A stretch of DNA of 64,000 nt from Pararge aegeria (Eukaryota > Arthropoda > Insecta > Lepidoptera > Nymphalidae). Position 1 is the stretch's first letter. Each line of letters begins with the position of its first letter. A model generated the notes under the pieces. It was not told where the DNA came from and searched no databases. It saw only the letters and a program-made list of their open reading frames with translations. Below, piece after piece: positions 27,801 through 35,539 of the stretch. The stretch is taken from NCBI RefSeq assembly GCF_905163445.1, contig NC_053191.1:3472001-3536000 (forward strand). The letters run 5' to 3'. Both the position numbers and the translations under genes were made by a program.

Positions 27801-30800
27801 ATAGGGGAAATTTCAAGGGAATCTAACACGGAACCTCCTACTTAAATTCACAGCGCTTGCCGTTGCGTCATGGAGGTCATCAAAAACTTTAAGGCAGGTT
27901 AATATAATAATATTATCTGCAATGCCCGTGACACTATTATGATCTCGATTTCTTTTCTTTAATAATAACAGCATACTGACATAACGTAATAGTGGAAGAC
28001 ATAGGAAACCTTACCTGCCATAATTCCATCTGTATAGCGCTATCCAGTTGGAACAGTCTGGTTTCCAAGTTAAGTTGTTGTGTTTCTGGTTTAGAAATGC
28101 TTACATTGCCAGTTTGGACCTGTGGAATAAAAAAAACAAAATTGATATAATAAATAAATTAAAAGTATGTACTATTTAATTGTGGAATTACATTTTCTTA
28201 CATTTAAGTAAATTTTACTTTCAATGTTACATCTACAATATAAAGGTCAGGTTTCATACAAAGGTCGTAAGTGTCTTTTATGGAAGTTTGATTATAGGTT
28301 GGGGAAAAAGTCTTTTCGCATTATAGTATGCAAGCAAGCTTAATACATCTCCTATACAGGAAAAAAGTGTCTTGTATACCAGTTTAGTTTGCCCCATATA
28401 CTGGAAACAAGTGTCTTTTATGCAAGTTGAGGAAGTCTTATATTCAGTAATCATATGTTGTATATGGAAGTTTAGTAGGCATCTTATAAAGAAAATCAAG
28501 TGTTGTTTATGCAAGTTTAGTACATCTCATATTCAAATTTGTGCTTAGCCTAATAACTTTACATTTAGTTTGTGTTCTGTTGAAGTTTAATACTTACATT
28601 GGCTTTGCAAATATCTTCAAGATGTTTTCTGAGCTTATCGCATAGTTTCCTAAACTCAGTTTTTCGCGAGTATTTAAGGCAGAACTGGAAAGCCATTCGT
28701 GCGATGTCGTGGTAGAGAGTTTCCACGTGTGCGTTAGTACGGAGCAGTTCAAGGCACTGGCAGTATGACTCCCATAGGAATTTCACCTGGAATATAAATA
28801 TTTTTGTTTTTTTTTATAAAAGGCATTATGTTTTATGAACATACAAAACAACTGGGAGCCAGAGAATAGAGAGTCTTATACAACTAATACCTTATACAAA
28901 TAGATGTCTACACTCATGGGTATTTATACCTTATTCAGACAAAGGCACTTTATAAATATTATTAGGTACTAAAGTTGTATGTCAAATATATCTTTATTCA
29001 AATAGGCACATTACATGTAAAATATGACATGAAAGTGATTTGATGGTAATAACTAAATTCATCAACTACCAATCCATTAATAAATATAACAAAGCTGCAT
29101 TATTATTAATGTAATTTTAAATGTTCTAGTCTTTTAAAGATTGGCCTATTTATAGAAATAAGTTATACATTACACAGCATTTTTTTAAGGCTAAGGTAAA
29201 CATGTAGGGCCTTACACATTGTTTATCCAGTGATTAGTTAAATAATGAGTGCTCTTCTATCTGTCCTCAATAATTTGCCATTCAAAAGAAGACCAAACAT
29301 TGTATACCCATAAACCACCATTTTAAGCAGTCTAGATTTATTGAGTGTCAATTATGGTATGGGTACAAGAGGTTGTCTTTTAACATTAAATTGCACCCTT
29401 ATAGAATAAGATATAAGGGTGGCAATAGCACAGTTCAGGTAGTAGGATGCTTGATAATAGTACATGGGATGGGATCTCATCACATAGAGATCTAAATTAA
29501 AAGTAATTGGATTCACCTTATAATTATAATATATGTATATATAATATTAATATTTACCCATGGTGTCAATATGGTCCGATCAGAGCGATCCTGCGCATCT
29601 TCTCCTGACACTGCACTCAGCAGGATACTTTCAGGCGTGGCAAGATTGTCAAGGTCATCCGTATCTATAACAGCTTGCGTTGACTGCGTCCGCGCGGCCT
29701 CCGTGCGCTCTTCTGCCATACGTAGATAACCTCTGCAATAGCAAACATTTTTTATGTTTTTACTTTCAAATTGAAAATTCATGTACAAGCACTTTTGAAA
29801 CATCAAGTCAGTCTGTTTGTAGTGACTCTACCACCTGTTTGTAGTGATTCCACCAAGAAGAGCCGGCAAGAAACTCAGCAGATTGCTCTTTATCAACATT
29901 ATTTTACAATGAAAAAATATATAAATATGTAATGAATTTTCCATCTTGTGAGAGAAGACAGCAGAGCCTGCTTCCTAGCAGCCTTGTTAATAAGTAAAAA
30001 GGAATAAGTGACTATCAGATCTATCAATGCACAGATCAAACTGCTGAATAGATTTGGCTTATGAAGCTGTAATAATGTTGAATGAAGTTGAATAAGGGAG
30101 AAAAATAGATAGATAGGGGCTTAAAATCTTGACTTCAATCAAAACCAAATTTCCAAATTGCCCCAGCTAAAATCAAATCCAAAACCTTCCACTTATAACT
30201 TTATTTAATTTTAGAAATGATTTAGTTATATTTTCATTTACTTGAAGGGTAGAATAGACTACTCTTAAATTATTAGAATCATATACACAAGGCCTTATGT
30301 CCATAAAGGAACCAACACATGATTAAAAGGAACCAACTTACAGTGAATAAGGTTTTAAGAGCTTGGAAGTAAGTAAATTAATTACTTCCATATTTTAAGA
30401 TACAGTATACTTATACAGTATAGACTAGTGTCTATAACAAAAGTATATTATTTGTAAATATTGCACTGATATGTTTACACTTACATCACTGTTAACCCTT
30501 ATATAATATACTACGAACATATTTACCTTATAACTTGTTCCAAAGATCCAACATTCACGGATTGAAACATATTTCTGTACTGGAATAGGCCTTCCTTTGC
30601 AATATGAGACTTGCGCAGATCTACACATAGCTCCAAATATTTGAACATTATGGGTTCCAAAACGGATTCTGACCAGTTGTAGGCCCATTTTTTATTCCGG
30701 AACACTTCCTGCAAAGTGTCTAGGGCCCGAGCTGGCTTGTCCAAGTCCATAAACTCTGTAAAACAGATATCACCATACAGATGAGAACTGGTCTCCTTTG

Positions 30801-31225
30801 TACCAAACTGCTACAAAACTAGTAGACCGACTTGAAAAACGCATTGCTAACAGATGATAATAACCAAAGGCTGCAACTGTTCTCTGATGCAAGAAGACAA
30901 TATCGGCCACCCGACATTCACCTACCGACATCGGTCAATGTTGTTTAACCAGCGCAATGGAGAGATTTGCGCCGTCACAACTTTAGGGGTTATGATCGGT
31001 GATTTTAACAAAGCATTCATAGTGAGAATAAGTTGAAGCACTTAGATATACCAAAAAAAAGCAACGCGGAATGCAAACTTTGGGATGAAAAGCACGTAAA
31101 TATTATAAATTATTGCGAAATAAAGGTCATCCCACAGCGTGCAACGTGGTATGTTATAGAGATATTTTATTTTTACCATTCGCCCGCTTAAGGGCATTCT
31201 CCGGTCTCTGGCCATACCGAGCCAT
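9897..31225 (-). CDS. eIF3a: Eukaryotic translation initiation factor 3 subunit A, 23 coding exons
   Basis: This is the cytoplasmic scaffold subunit of eIF3, which binds the 40S ribosome. Exons, 5' to 3': 31225-31177, 30755-30527, 29732-29558, 28786-28598, 28119-28015, 27789-27581, 26999-26833, 24854-24717, 24103-23899, 23090-22979, 22124-21895, 21043-20851, 20125-20021, 19360-19231, 18022-17820, 17223-17081, 16198-16020, 13625-13538, 12644-12273, 11557-11476, 10953-10778, 10493-10336, 9940-9897. All donors are GT, all acceptors AG, and phases agree; the sum is 3,681 nt, or 1,226 residues (fly about 1,140, human 1,382). It starts MARYGQRPENALKRAN, as in orthologues. Family landmarks are YLELCVDLRKSH and PESILLSAVSGEDAQDR (N-terminal helical part), a PCI region near 315-500, a long charged coiled coil near 530-860, VDYFERAKRLEEIP, then DDR/GPRR repeats at about 920-1210 and the tail DDDWQQVTKR. 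Exon boundaries were read by eye; the small exon 11557-11476 was placed from phase and a SWRRGPAE motif. I judge the gene complete and intact. Confidence 0.97.
10975..11145 (+). repeat. Dispersed repeat resembling an RTE 3' end
   Basis: It lies in an eIF3a intron. The motifs acggcccactagagggcacgg, gggttaaggccgtagtcc and tggcctagtgcggattgg are shared with 505-660, 800-860, 16225-16330 and, inverted, with 59795-59935. Confidence 0.6.
11222..11462 (-). repeat. tRNA-derived SINE S1, abutting an eIF3a donor
   Basis: The inverted S1 copy has body motifs atcgccacctagccccaaa and gatgactgatgaatattttt. Its head complement is ttgtgggaatcgaacccac..ccttggactcggaaagcag. It ends about 14 nt from the eIF3a exon 11557-11476, so it occupies nearly all of the intron next to the 5' splice site. 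Confidence 0.8.
12830..13072 (-). repeat. tRNA-derived SINE S1, full length
   Basis: It is inverted, starting at atactacgacaatacacaca and ending in the head complement gttgtgggaatcaaaccca and cccactgcgccagtcgg. It lies in the eIF3a intron between exons 13625-13538 and 12644-12273. Confidence 0.8.
13650..13762 (-). repeat. Short dispersed repeat with (ATTC)n tail
   Basis: The inverted copy of a family has core gatcgct..aaagcgataaggccgcc and ends in caataaaagt plus ATTC units. Here it begins with gaatgaatgaatgaatacact. Other copies are at 15185-15310, 16325-16475, 22190-22310, 22600-22740 and 38335-38460. Confidence 0.6.
14493..14650. repeat. Pair of strong hairpins in a LINE 3'-end-like segment
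   Basis: The first hairpin is 14493-14536: arms ATCTCACA and TAGTTAATG pair with CATTAACTA and TGTGAGAT around loop TTGA. The second is 14582-14650: a perfect 32-bp GC-rich stem starting GCTAGGAGGGCTCC, with loop GAGGA. Downstream, acatgaataaaatattttt and gaatttgaat resemble a LINE 3' tail. It lies in an eIF3a intron. Confidence 0.75.
14890..15165 (+). repeat. S2-related SINE body
   Basis: It contains ggccactaaggccagtttgac, ggtaagtgatgatgcagtct, gtgtatggtagtt and cgctaagcgatttagcgttc, all shared with 5278-5480 and 42785-43120. The tRNA-like head is not seen. Confidence 0.55.
15185..15310 (+). repeat. Short dispersed repeat (cgataaggccgcc family)
   Basis: It reads gaagagatcgctacaaagcg then ataaggccgcctttt and ends gtgcaaataaagagtataaa. 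It is the plus-strand version of the family at 13650-13762 and lies within an eIF3a intron. Confidence 0.6.
15355..15760 (-). pseudogene. mariner-type transposase C-terminal remnant
   Basis: The minus strand encodes HHDNDRSHTS and then, further on, WEVLMHPPYSCDFAPSNFHLL, REDCQNYLSRFF and QKPQNFY. These are the second catalytic-Asp block and C-terminus of mariner transposases (D34D group). A TAG stop lies just before the HHDND block, and the third catalytic Asp (normally APSD) is Asn here. The N-terminal two thirds are absent. It is inactive and lies in an eIF3a intron in the same orientation as that gene. Confidence 0.85.
15790..15945 (+). repeat. tRNA-derived SINE S1, 5'-truncated
   Basis: It carries the 3' half of S1: tattataagtatttatg, tcttaatacccataacaca, agctgcgcttactttggggc, then gatgtgtgtattgtcgtag and a TATTTATTTA tail. 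Confidence 0.75.
16325..16475 (+). repeat. Short dispersed repeat (cgataaggccgcc family) with (ATTC)n tail
   Basis: It reads gcattggttgcctgtaagaa, atcgctatgtagcgataagg and tgtacaataaaagtgtattc, and finishes in four ATTC units. It lies in an eIF3a intron. Confidence 0.6.
16681..16790 (-). repeat. tRNA-like sequence, probable SINE head
   Basis: The minus strand contains gtcgcaggttcggatcctgt (B-box-like) downstream of a gcttggagaaggcgctcagg A-box-like stretch. It resembles a tRNA but I cannot fold a full cloverleaf with clean acceptor arms by eye, so a tRNA-derived SINE is more likely than a functional tRNA. Confidence 0.4.
18023..19230 (-). other. eIF3a: eIF3a intron, AT-rich, no further feature seen
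   Basis: This intron separates exon 18022-17820 from exon 19360-19231. Apart from a short piece at about 18055-18085 (ataaatgcgaaagtgtgttt, also at about 322-345) I see no recognisable repeat or exon. Confidence 0.6.
21145..21232 (+). repeat. Dispersed repeat E fragment
   Basis: It contains cccctgacaagggatatgat, taacatgtccacctgctaaa and acacgggaacatggaata, the core of a repeat also found at 45165-45290 and 46750-46850. It sits directly beside the RTE fragment that follows. Confidence 0.6.
21235..21700 (-). pseudogene. RTE-type LINE C-terminal coding fragment
   Basis: The minus strand encodes QWAGPVCRRTDGRWGRRVL, TWRPRIGKRSVERPPARW, TDDLKKVAG and RALGKAYVQQWT, and then a GATGATGA tail. This is the familiar C-terminus of lepidopteran RTE endonuclease-reverse transcriptases. 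The 5' part is missing. It lies in the eIF3a intron between exons 22124-21895 and 21043-20851. Confidence 0.8.
22190..22310 (-). repeat. Short dispersed repeat (cgataaggccgcc family)
   Basis: Inverted: tttatactctttatttg at the left, then aggtggccttatcgctaaat and agcaatctctgcaaggcaac. It lies in an eIF3a intron. Confidence 0.6.
22600..22740 (+). repeat. Short dispersed repeat (cgataaggccgcc family)
   Basis: It contains ggttgtctggaggagatcgc, aaagcgataagaccgccttt and agtgcaataaagaatttatc with a short ATCT tail. It lies in an eIF3a intron. Confidence 0.6.
23425..23505. repeat. Imperfect inverted repeat containing AGTGCCATCTAGT
   Basis: The arm atcaaaagagtgccatctag is followed about 30 nt later by its near complement (actagatggcactccttcgat). 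AGTGCCATCTAG recurs near 38747, and a related ctagatggcgct occurs near 63961, suggesting a short foldback family. Confidence 0.55.
24352..24458 (+). repeat. tRNA-derived SINE S1, 3' fragment
   Basis: It carries tattataaatatttatgta, atctcagtacccataacaca, agctacgctgactttgaggc and tacatggcaatttgtgtgt, a diverged 3' half of S1 within an eIF3a intron. Confidence 0.65.
24855..26832 (-). other. eIF3a: Largest 5'-half eIF3a intron
   Basis: It separates exons 26999-26833 and 24854-24717. Contents: a perfect 17-bp-stem hairpin at about 25249-25291 (TTTGAAGTCTACAAATA and its complement), a gcatgcatgcatg run near 25969, the two-unit tandem duplication listed separately, and a GC-rich patch at about 26626-26690. 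No exon is expected because the flanking phases join directly. Confidence 0.7.
26452..26650. repeat. Two-unit tandem duplication, about 98-bp period
   Basis: The block tactaattaat..actaccatatgtgtaatga..tgtata.tgagaaa..tttgt..tatactcattga occurs at about 26456 and again at about 26554. There are a few substitutions and the second unit runs into GC-rich sequence. It lies in an eIF3a intron. Confidence 0.7.
28270..28530. repeat. Diverged short-period repeats in an eIF3a intron
   Basis: Variants of agtgtctttta(t)gcaagtt and tagtacatct.atat recur several times, for example near 28271, 28357, 28410 and 28500. This is a degenerate tandem array. The opening gttggggaaaaagtcttttc may be a transposon edge, but I cannot name it. 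Confidence 0.45.
29765..29890 (-). repeat. LINE 3'-end fragment (copy 3)
   Basis: It contains gtcagtctgtttgtagtgac, tctaccacctg and agccggcaagaaactcagca, as at 905-1060 and 2150-2330. It lies just upstream, in transcript terms, of eIF3a exon 29732-29558. Confidence 0.6.
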
Positions 31226-31384
31226 ATTATAGGCCGCGCTACGCATTCATAAAATTTTATTAGACTTTGGGGTAAAATAAAACAGAAATTAATCTTTACA
31301 CACTTCTGGCCACTGGCCTGTCAAACAAATGACAACAATGTGTAATTCAAAATGGCCGTCACGTCTTGACTTGAGCCCACAGAT
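31226..31384 (-). promoter_or_regulatory. eIF3a: Short 5'-flanking region of eIF3a
   Basis: Only 159 bp separate the eIF3a start codon from the transposon end and target duplication. This space must hold the 5' UTR and core promoter unless these extend into the transposon. No clear TATA box is visible. The start context reads TATAATATGG. Promoter function is inferred from position only. Confidence 0.4.
31377..31384. repeat. 8-bp target duplication CCACAGAT, left copy
   Basis: It is identical to 34632-34639 on the far side of the transposon, so it marks the insertion site. The P and hAT superfamilies make 8-bp duplications. Confidence 0.85.
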
Positions 31385-31734
31385 TATGGGAGAAAAGTTG
31401 AAAAAGTGTCCAGTTGTATGCGAAATAACAGTTCAAAAATCCTCCACAGTCGCGCTGGTCGATGCACAGGGTATGGTATGAACGTAGCAAACGTAGATGA
31501 ATTGAAGTATGCCGGCCGAGTTAAAAAATTTAATGTCATTATCGACTAAAGTAGATATTATTGAGAATTTCAACAACTTACGTTGTACAAAATATTGTGG
31601 TAAATATACCCTTACAGATTTATTATAACCAAACGTGCGTTTAGAGTGATTTTATTTCGTAAACAGAAAATAGTACGGTTATTGATATATAAACATTTAA
31701 TTTTATGAAAAAGTGAGTGAATAACAGAACAGTT

Positions 31735-34247
31735 ATGGGTAAAATTTGTGTTGTGAAAAGTTGTCCAAGTGGACGTAAATCCCAAAACAAAAAAAATAGT
31801 TCACCTCAGCCTCTTTCGTATTTCCAACCAACAGTATGTAAATCAATTTTTTATAAATTATGATATTATAAATTATGGAAATTAAATTAGAAAATAATCA
31901 AAATTGTCAAATGTCTGCTAATTTTAGTGTCGTGAAAAACTTACATTATAAACCTTTGCTCAATTCTATAATTTTTTTGGTAAACGAAAACTTATTCATT
32001 TTTTATTTATCTAATTTCACAGACACCGGCAAGATTACAAAATTGGAAAATTTCGCTGGGTATTGAATTAAAAGCTACTGATTACATCTGTCATCTCCAT
32101 TTTAAAGAGGAGCAAATAAAAATGTACGAGAAACTGTACATAAAAGGAGAGCTCATAATGATGCCTTTAGGAAAAAAAATACTAAAAGAAGAAGCTTTAC
32201 CAACGATCCAGCATCAGTTTATTCCGGTATTTGAACATGAGTTTTTAACAAGTACTGTAGATGAACTGAAAATACCAAGCTTACATTCGAATAACAATGG
32301 AGACGAAGAGCTATTTCTAGTGCAAGAAAATAACATCGAGCCCCAGACAATATTAGTAAATGATGTTCCTGATCTAATAGATGATGGTGTTCAAAGGGAG
32401 CAAGACTTGATAGAACCACCTTCCAGTCAACACGCCTGTAAGGATTCAAAGAATCTACAAGAAATCGAAGCTCCAAAATTGCCACCGTTTTGGTTGTATA
32501 TACCCAAGCCCAACGGATTTGTATTTATGCGAATGGATCCAACAACTCAGCAGATCAAAATTCGGTTACGCTTAAACAAGGATACATCTATTACTGTATG
32601 TATCAATGAATGTCTGAGCAGATACATCTATTTTTTTTAACAATCATTGATTATTATTTTTTTCAGGTTCTTTTTCCTAACAATGACGAACTGCCTCTAA
32701 ACGAAAAAATTAATTCATTAAGTTGTATCTATGACTACTTGAAATCAGTGGAAAGATGGCCTTTATGTGTTGGTACTCAGATTGACAGTATAAAGTAAGG
32801 ATTGCTTGTTTCTGCTTAAGTGATTCATACAAGAAAAGGATTCATACAAATTGAATTAATATAATTACATTAATTTTCAGGTATTCAAAACTTTGTAAAA
32901 ATGTGATTGTTGGTGATGACACTTATAAAAGGAACCAAGCTAATCCAAGATGTAAACCTTGTCGAATATTACGGAATCGATTGCAGAGTCGAAATTCGAC
33001 TTCAATTAATTTGGAAACAACAATTGCTAAAAAAAGACGTGCTTCAAATCTAGTTAGGCAATGCAAACGTTTAAAAAAAATGGTAAGTTTTATAAAATAC
33101 AATTGTTTGTGACTTGGAGCAGCATTTCATTTCGTTTTCGATTTTATGTTTTTTGGACAGTATTTAATAAGACTCAAGATCAAATAATTTTATATACCTC
33201 CCGATATTTTTGTTTCATCAAGGGTGGTTTGTACATATAAATTTGTACATATATTTGTACATAATATTTAATAATTTCTTTGATTTCGGAAAAATAAGAA
33301 TTGTATATTAAATTAAATAAATTCTGTCATTCAAATTATAATATAATACAGAACTACATAAAAATTTTTAATCTTTTATTTATAAAATGATAATAAAATT
33401 CTCTTTCTTCACTTACATAAATGAAATAGCTGAATCTAACAATTTTTTATAATGAAAAAACTCTTTTATAATTTTAAGGGGGCGTCCATAAATTACGTGA
33501 GGTGTTTTTTTAAATTTTCTGCGCCTCCCTCCCCCCCTGGTGAGATGTCGTGAGATTTCATTCAACCCCCTCCCCCATCCCCCAATCTCACGTGAGATTT
33601 TCAAAATGTGAGTTTCTTACGTAAACGCGTTGGATTGTTATTGTAATAAGAAGAAAACAAAGGACGGGTTACACTGTACCGTAAATTCAGATTAAATTGA
33701 GCTATTTGGTATAAAACAAATATGGTGGTTTGACAGTGAGTAAATGTATAACGTCGAAGTATGAATGAAATTATTTTCTTTCGAACGAATTAATAAATGA
33801 TCTTAATCGTATTACGATTACGCTTAAGATAAAATCTTAAGCATGTACAATCTGGATTAAATGGACCAAAATAGTATAATTTTTTTTTGTTTCAATCAGA
33901 AAAAAAATTGCGTGATATTTGCCGAGACCCCCCCTCTCTCCAACGTAAGATTAGATGAGATTTGACTCGACCCCCTCCCCCCCCCCTTAAACACCTCACG
34001 TAATTTATGGACGCCCCCTAATGTATTCTTGAGTACAGAATACCTATTATTAGTTAATATTAGTATCGCACTATTATTAAGTCGCATAATTATAATATAC
34101 CTTCAATAATTTTTATAAGGTAATTGTGTCAAACCTTTCTATTTCATAAATTTTACCGTGTCACCTAAATTTATGTGTGTACCATTTAACTGTTTTTTTT
34201 TTGATTGCTTACAGGAGAAAATTTTTATATTTTCGATTTGCTCCTGA
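31735..34247 (+). CDS. THAP-domain protein encoded by the P-like element
   Basis: Proposed exons are 31735-31834, 32023-32595, 32667-32794, 32881-33082 and 34215-34247. The N-terminus has a THAP C2CH zinc finger: C5 and C10 in [12 protein letters not shown] in exon 1, then NW and YICHLHF (C-x2-H) in exon 2. THAP modules bind the element's own DNA in P transposases. Then follow an acidic stretch, [19 protein letters not shown], a YLKSVERWP block and a basic coil ([17 protein letters not shown]). A stop comes 11 codons into the last exon. The product is about 340 residues, far shorter than full P or THAP9 transposases (about 750-900), and I see no RNase-H-like catalytic domain. Junctions 2/3, 3/4 and 4/5 agree in phase. 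The exon 1/2 junction does not with the best sites (donor phase 1, acceptor phase 0), so one site is wrong or the reading frame is broken. Confidence 0.7.
33478..34018. mobile_element. Harbinger-like MITE nested in the THAP gene intron
   Basis: Terminal inverted repeats start GGGGGCGTCCATAAATTACG and end CGTAATTTATGGACGCCCCC. They extend inward through GTGAGGTGTTT, then C-rich tracts (cctccctcccccc, ccctcccccccccc). TAA stands on both sides (33475-33477 and 34019-34021), the 3-bp TWA-type duplication of PIF/Harbinger elements. It is 541 bp with no transposase. Confidence 0.7.
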
Positions 34248-34631
34248 TGAACTTTTGTACTCTAATTTTAAACACATTCGTTTGTTTATTTTATTATAAT
34301 TATGTACTTATTTATTTTGTATAACATAGTTATTTCTTCTTATTAATACATTAATTTATTTTTTGATATTCACACATAAGCGTTGAATCGTTAAATGATA
34401 CGTAAAAAAATAATCATATATTGTTTCCCACTTTATGCGGATTTTTAAAAGCGCGCCATAACTTAGCGGAAGTTTCTCTTTCCTTGTTTATTTTTCAAGC
34501 CTACTCTAACAATATTTGGCGCTTCTTTTAAGAGGTACCTTGATGCAAATGTGGCGCCATCCTAATTTAATACATTTTGACGGGCACTTTTTCATATACA
34601 CAGATGATCCTCCTTACCTCTACCCTCCATA

Positions 34632-34639
34632 CCACAGAT
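34632..34639. repeat. 8-bp target duplication CCACAGAT, right copy
   Basis: It is identical to 31377-31384 and immediately follows the terminal CTCCATA of the P-like element. Confidence 0.85.
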
Positions 34640-35347
34640 ATAAGACCTATTTAAGCCGCATCTTTTTCTGTTAAAAACTTTCTTTGCGGCTCTGGGTTAT
34701 TATATTCTGCGATCACCGCCAAATGCACCATGAAGTTGGTATCCGCCACAAAACACAAATAGTCACTACCACAGTCTACCAGCACGCTATAACGTAAAAA
34801 AAATCGTGCGTAGTATTGATTTAATATGCTACTATTTGTAACACTGACCGTAATAGTAATAGATAAAATTATAAAATTTCCTTAACAAAAAAATTTTAAA
34901 GAAGTAATAAAAAGTAAACACGAATATTAAAAAAAAACTCAAAATATCTGACACTTGACATTTTGTTACTACAACCACTTTATGGAATGCCTTTTAAAAA
35001 TATCCTCCGTAAAATATTTGGAACATAAGTATGGTACAAAAGTAATCATTCTTAGAACCGCAATTTACGACATTCATATTTCGTAGCAAAAATTATTTAG
35101 ATGTAGTAATGTACTTATGGAAACTTTTACAGTCGTCTCAATATTTTATAATTTGATGATCTTAAGAGAAATAGTGTCGACAAAGTACTCGGCACAACCC
35201 TATCGTTGAACTCTCATCAGCGCGGCACTTCAAATCGACACAACTTATATATATATTACTTGACATTTTGTTACTATAATAGCCGTTTAGAATTTACTAT
35301 TTAGAAATTGATCTGTGGTTACAGGATACATCATGGTTTTTACTTAC
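34640..35347. other. Region between the P-like element and the MADF gene
   Basis: No coding frame is seen. The phrase acttgacattttgttactac occurs at about 34955 and again, slightly changed, at about 35260, a loose direct duplication. The rest is AT-rich. Confidence 0.5.
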
Positions 35348-35487
35348 TATAGTCGTAAAAAAGTAATAGGCCCGTTTTGAACCATCCCAAAACTCGATAT
35401 CATCGAGTCCCGAGTCTTATGGTTCCATAACTAGTTACGTCGCGATGACAAATGTCAAAACGGGCCTATTACATTTTTACGACTATA
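35348..35487. mobile_element. 140-bp foldback/MITE with 32-bp terminal repeats
   Basis: The left arm TATAGTCGTAAAAA..GTAATAGGCCCGTTTTGA is mirrored by the right arm TCAAAACGGGCCTATTAC..TTTTTACGACTATA with one or two mismatches. It ends 53 bp before the start codon of the MADF gene. No transposase; class unknown. Confidence 0.75.
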
Positions 35488-35539
35488 ATTGTATTTTTAC
35501 AATTAGAAATCTAGAATGTGTCTACAATAAGCAACGAAA

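Larger units (their letters stand above)
31385..34631 (+). mobile_element. P-like THAP DNA transposon, 3.25 kb, left terminal repeat lost
   Basis: It is bounded by the 8-bp duplication CCACAGAT. The right end (GATGATCCTCCTTACC..CTCCATA) is the inverse of the terminal repeat TATGGAGGGTAGAGG..GTCATC seen at both 418-bp MITEs (40615, 52278). The left end begins TATGGGAGAAAAG: 32 bp present in the MITEs are missing, consistent with a deletion between two TATGG repeats. The first 231 bp and last 152 bp match the MITEs, and the interior (31616-34479) carries a spliced THAP-domain gene. THAP plus an 8-bp duplication suggests the P superfamily (established for P and THAP9). The class is inferred because no catalytic domain is present. 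Confidence 0.8.

Noticed and set aside
28270..28530. CRISPR-like array
   Set aside because: The repeats are degenerate, unevenly spaced, and lie in an intron of a eukaryotic gene.
31875..32066. Plus-strand ORF between THAP exons
   Set aside because: It lies mostly in the intron and crosses into exon 2 in another frame; the C-x2-H THAP frame is the coding one.
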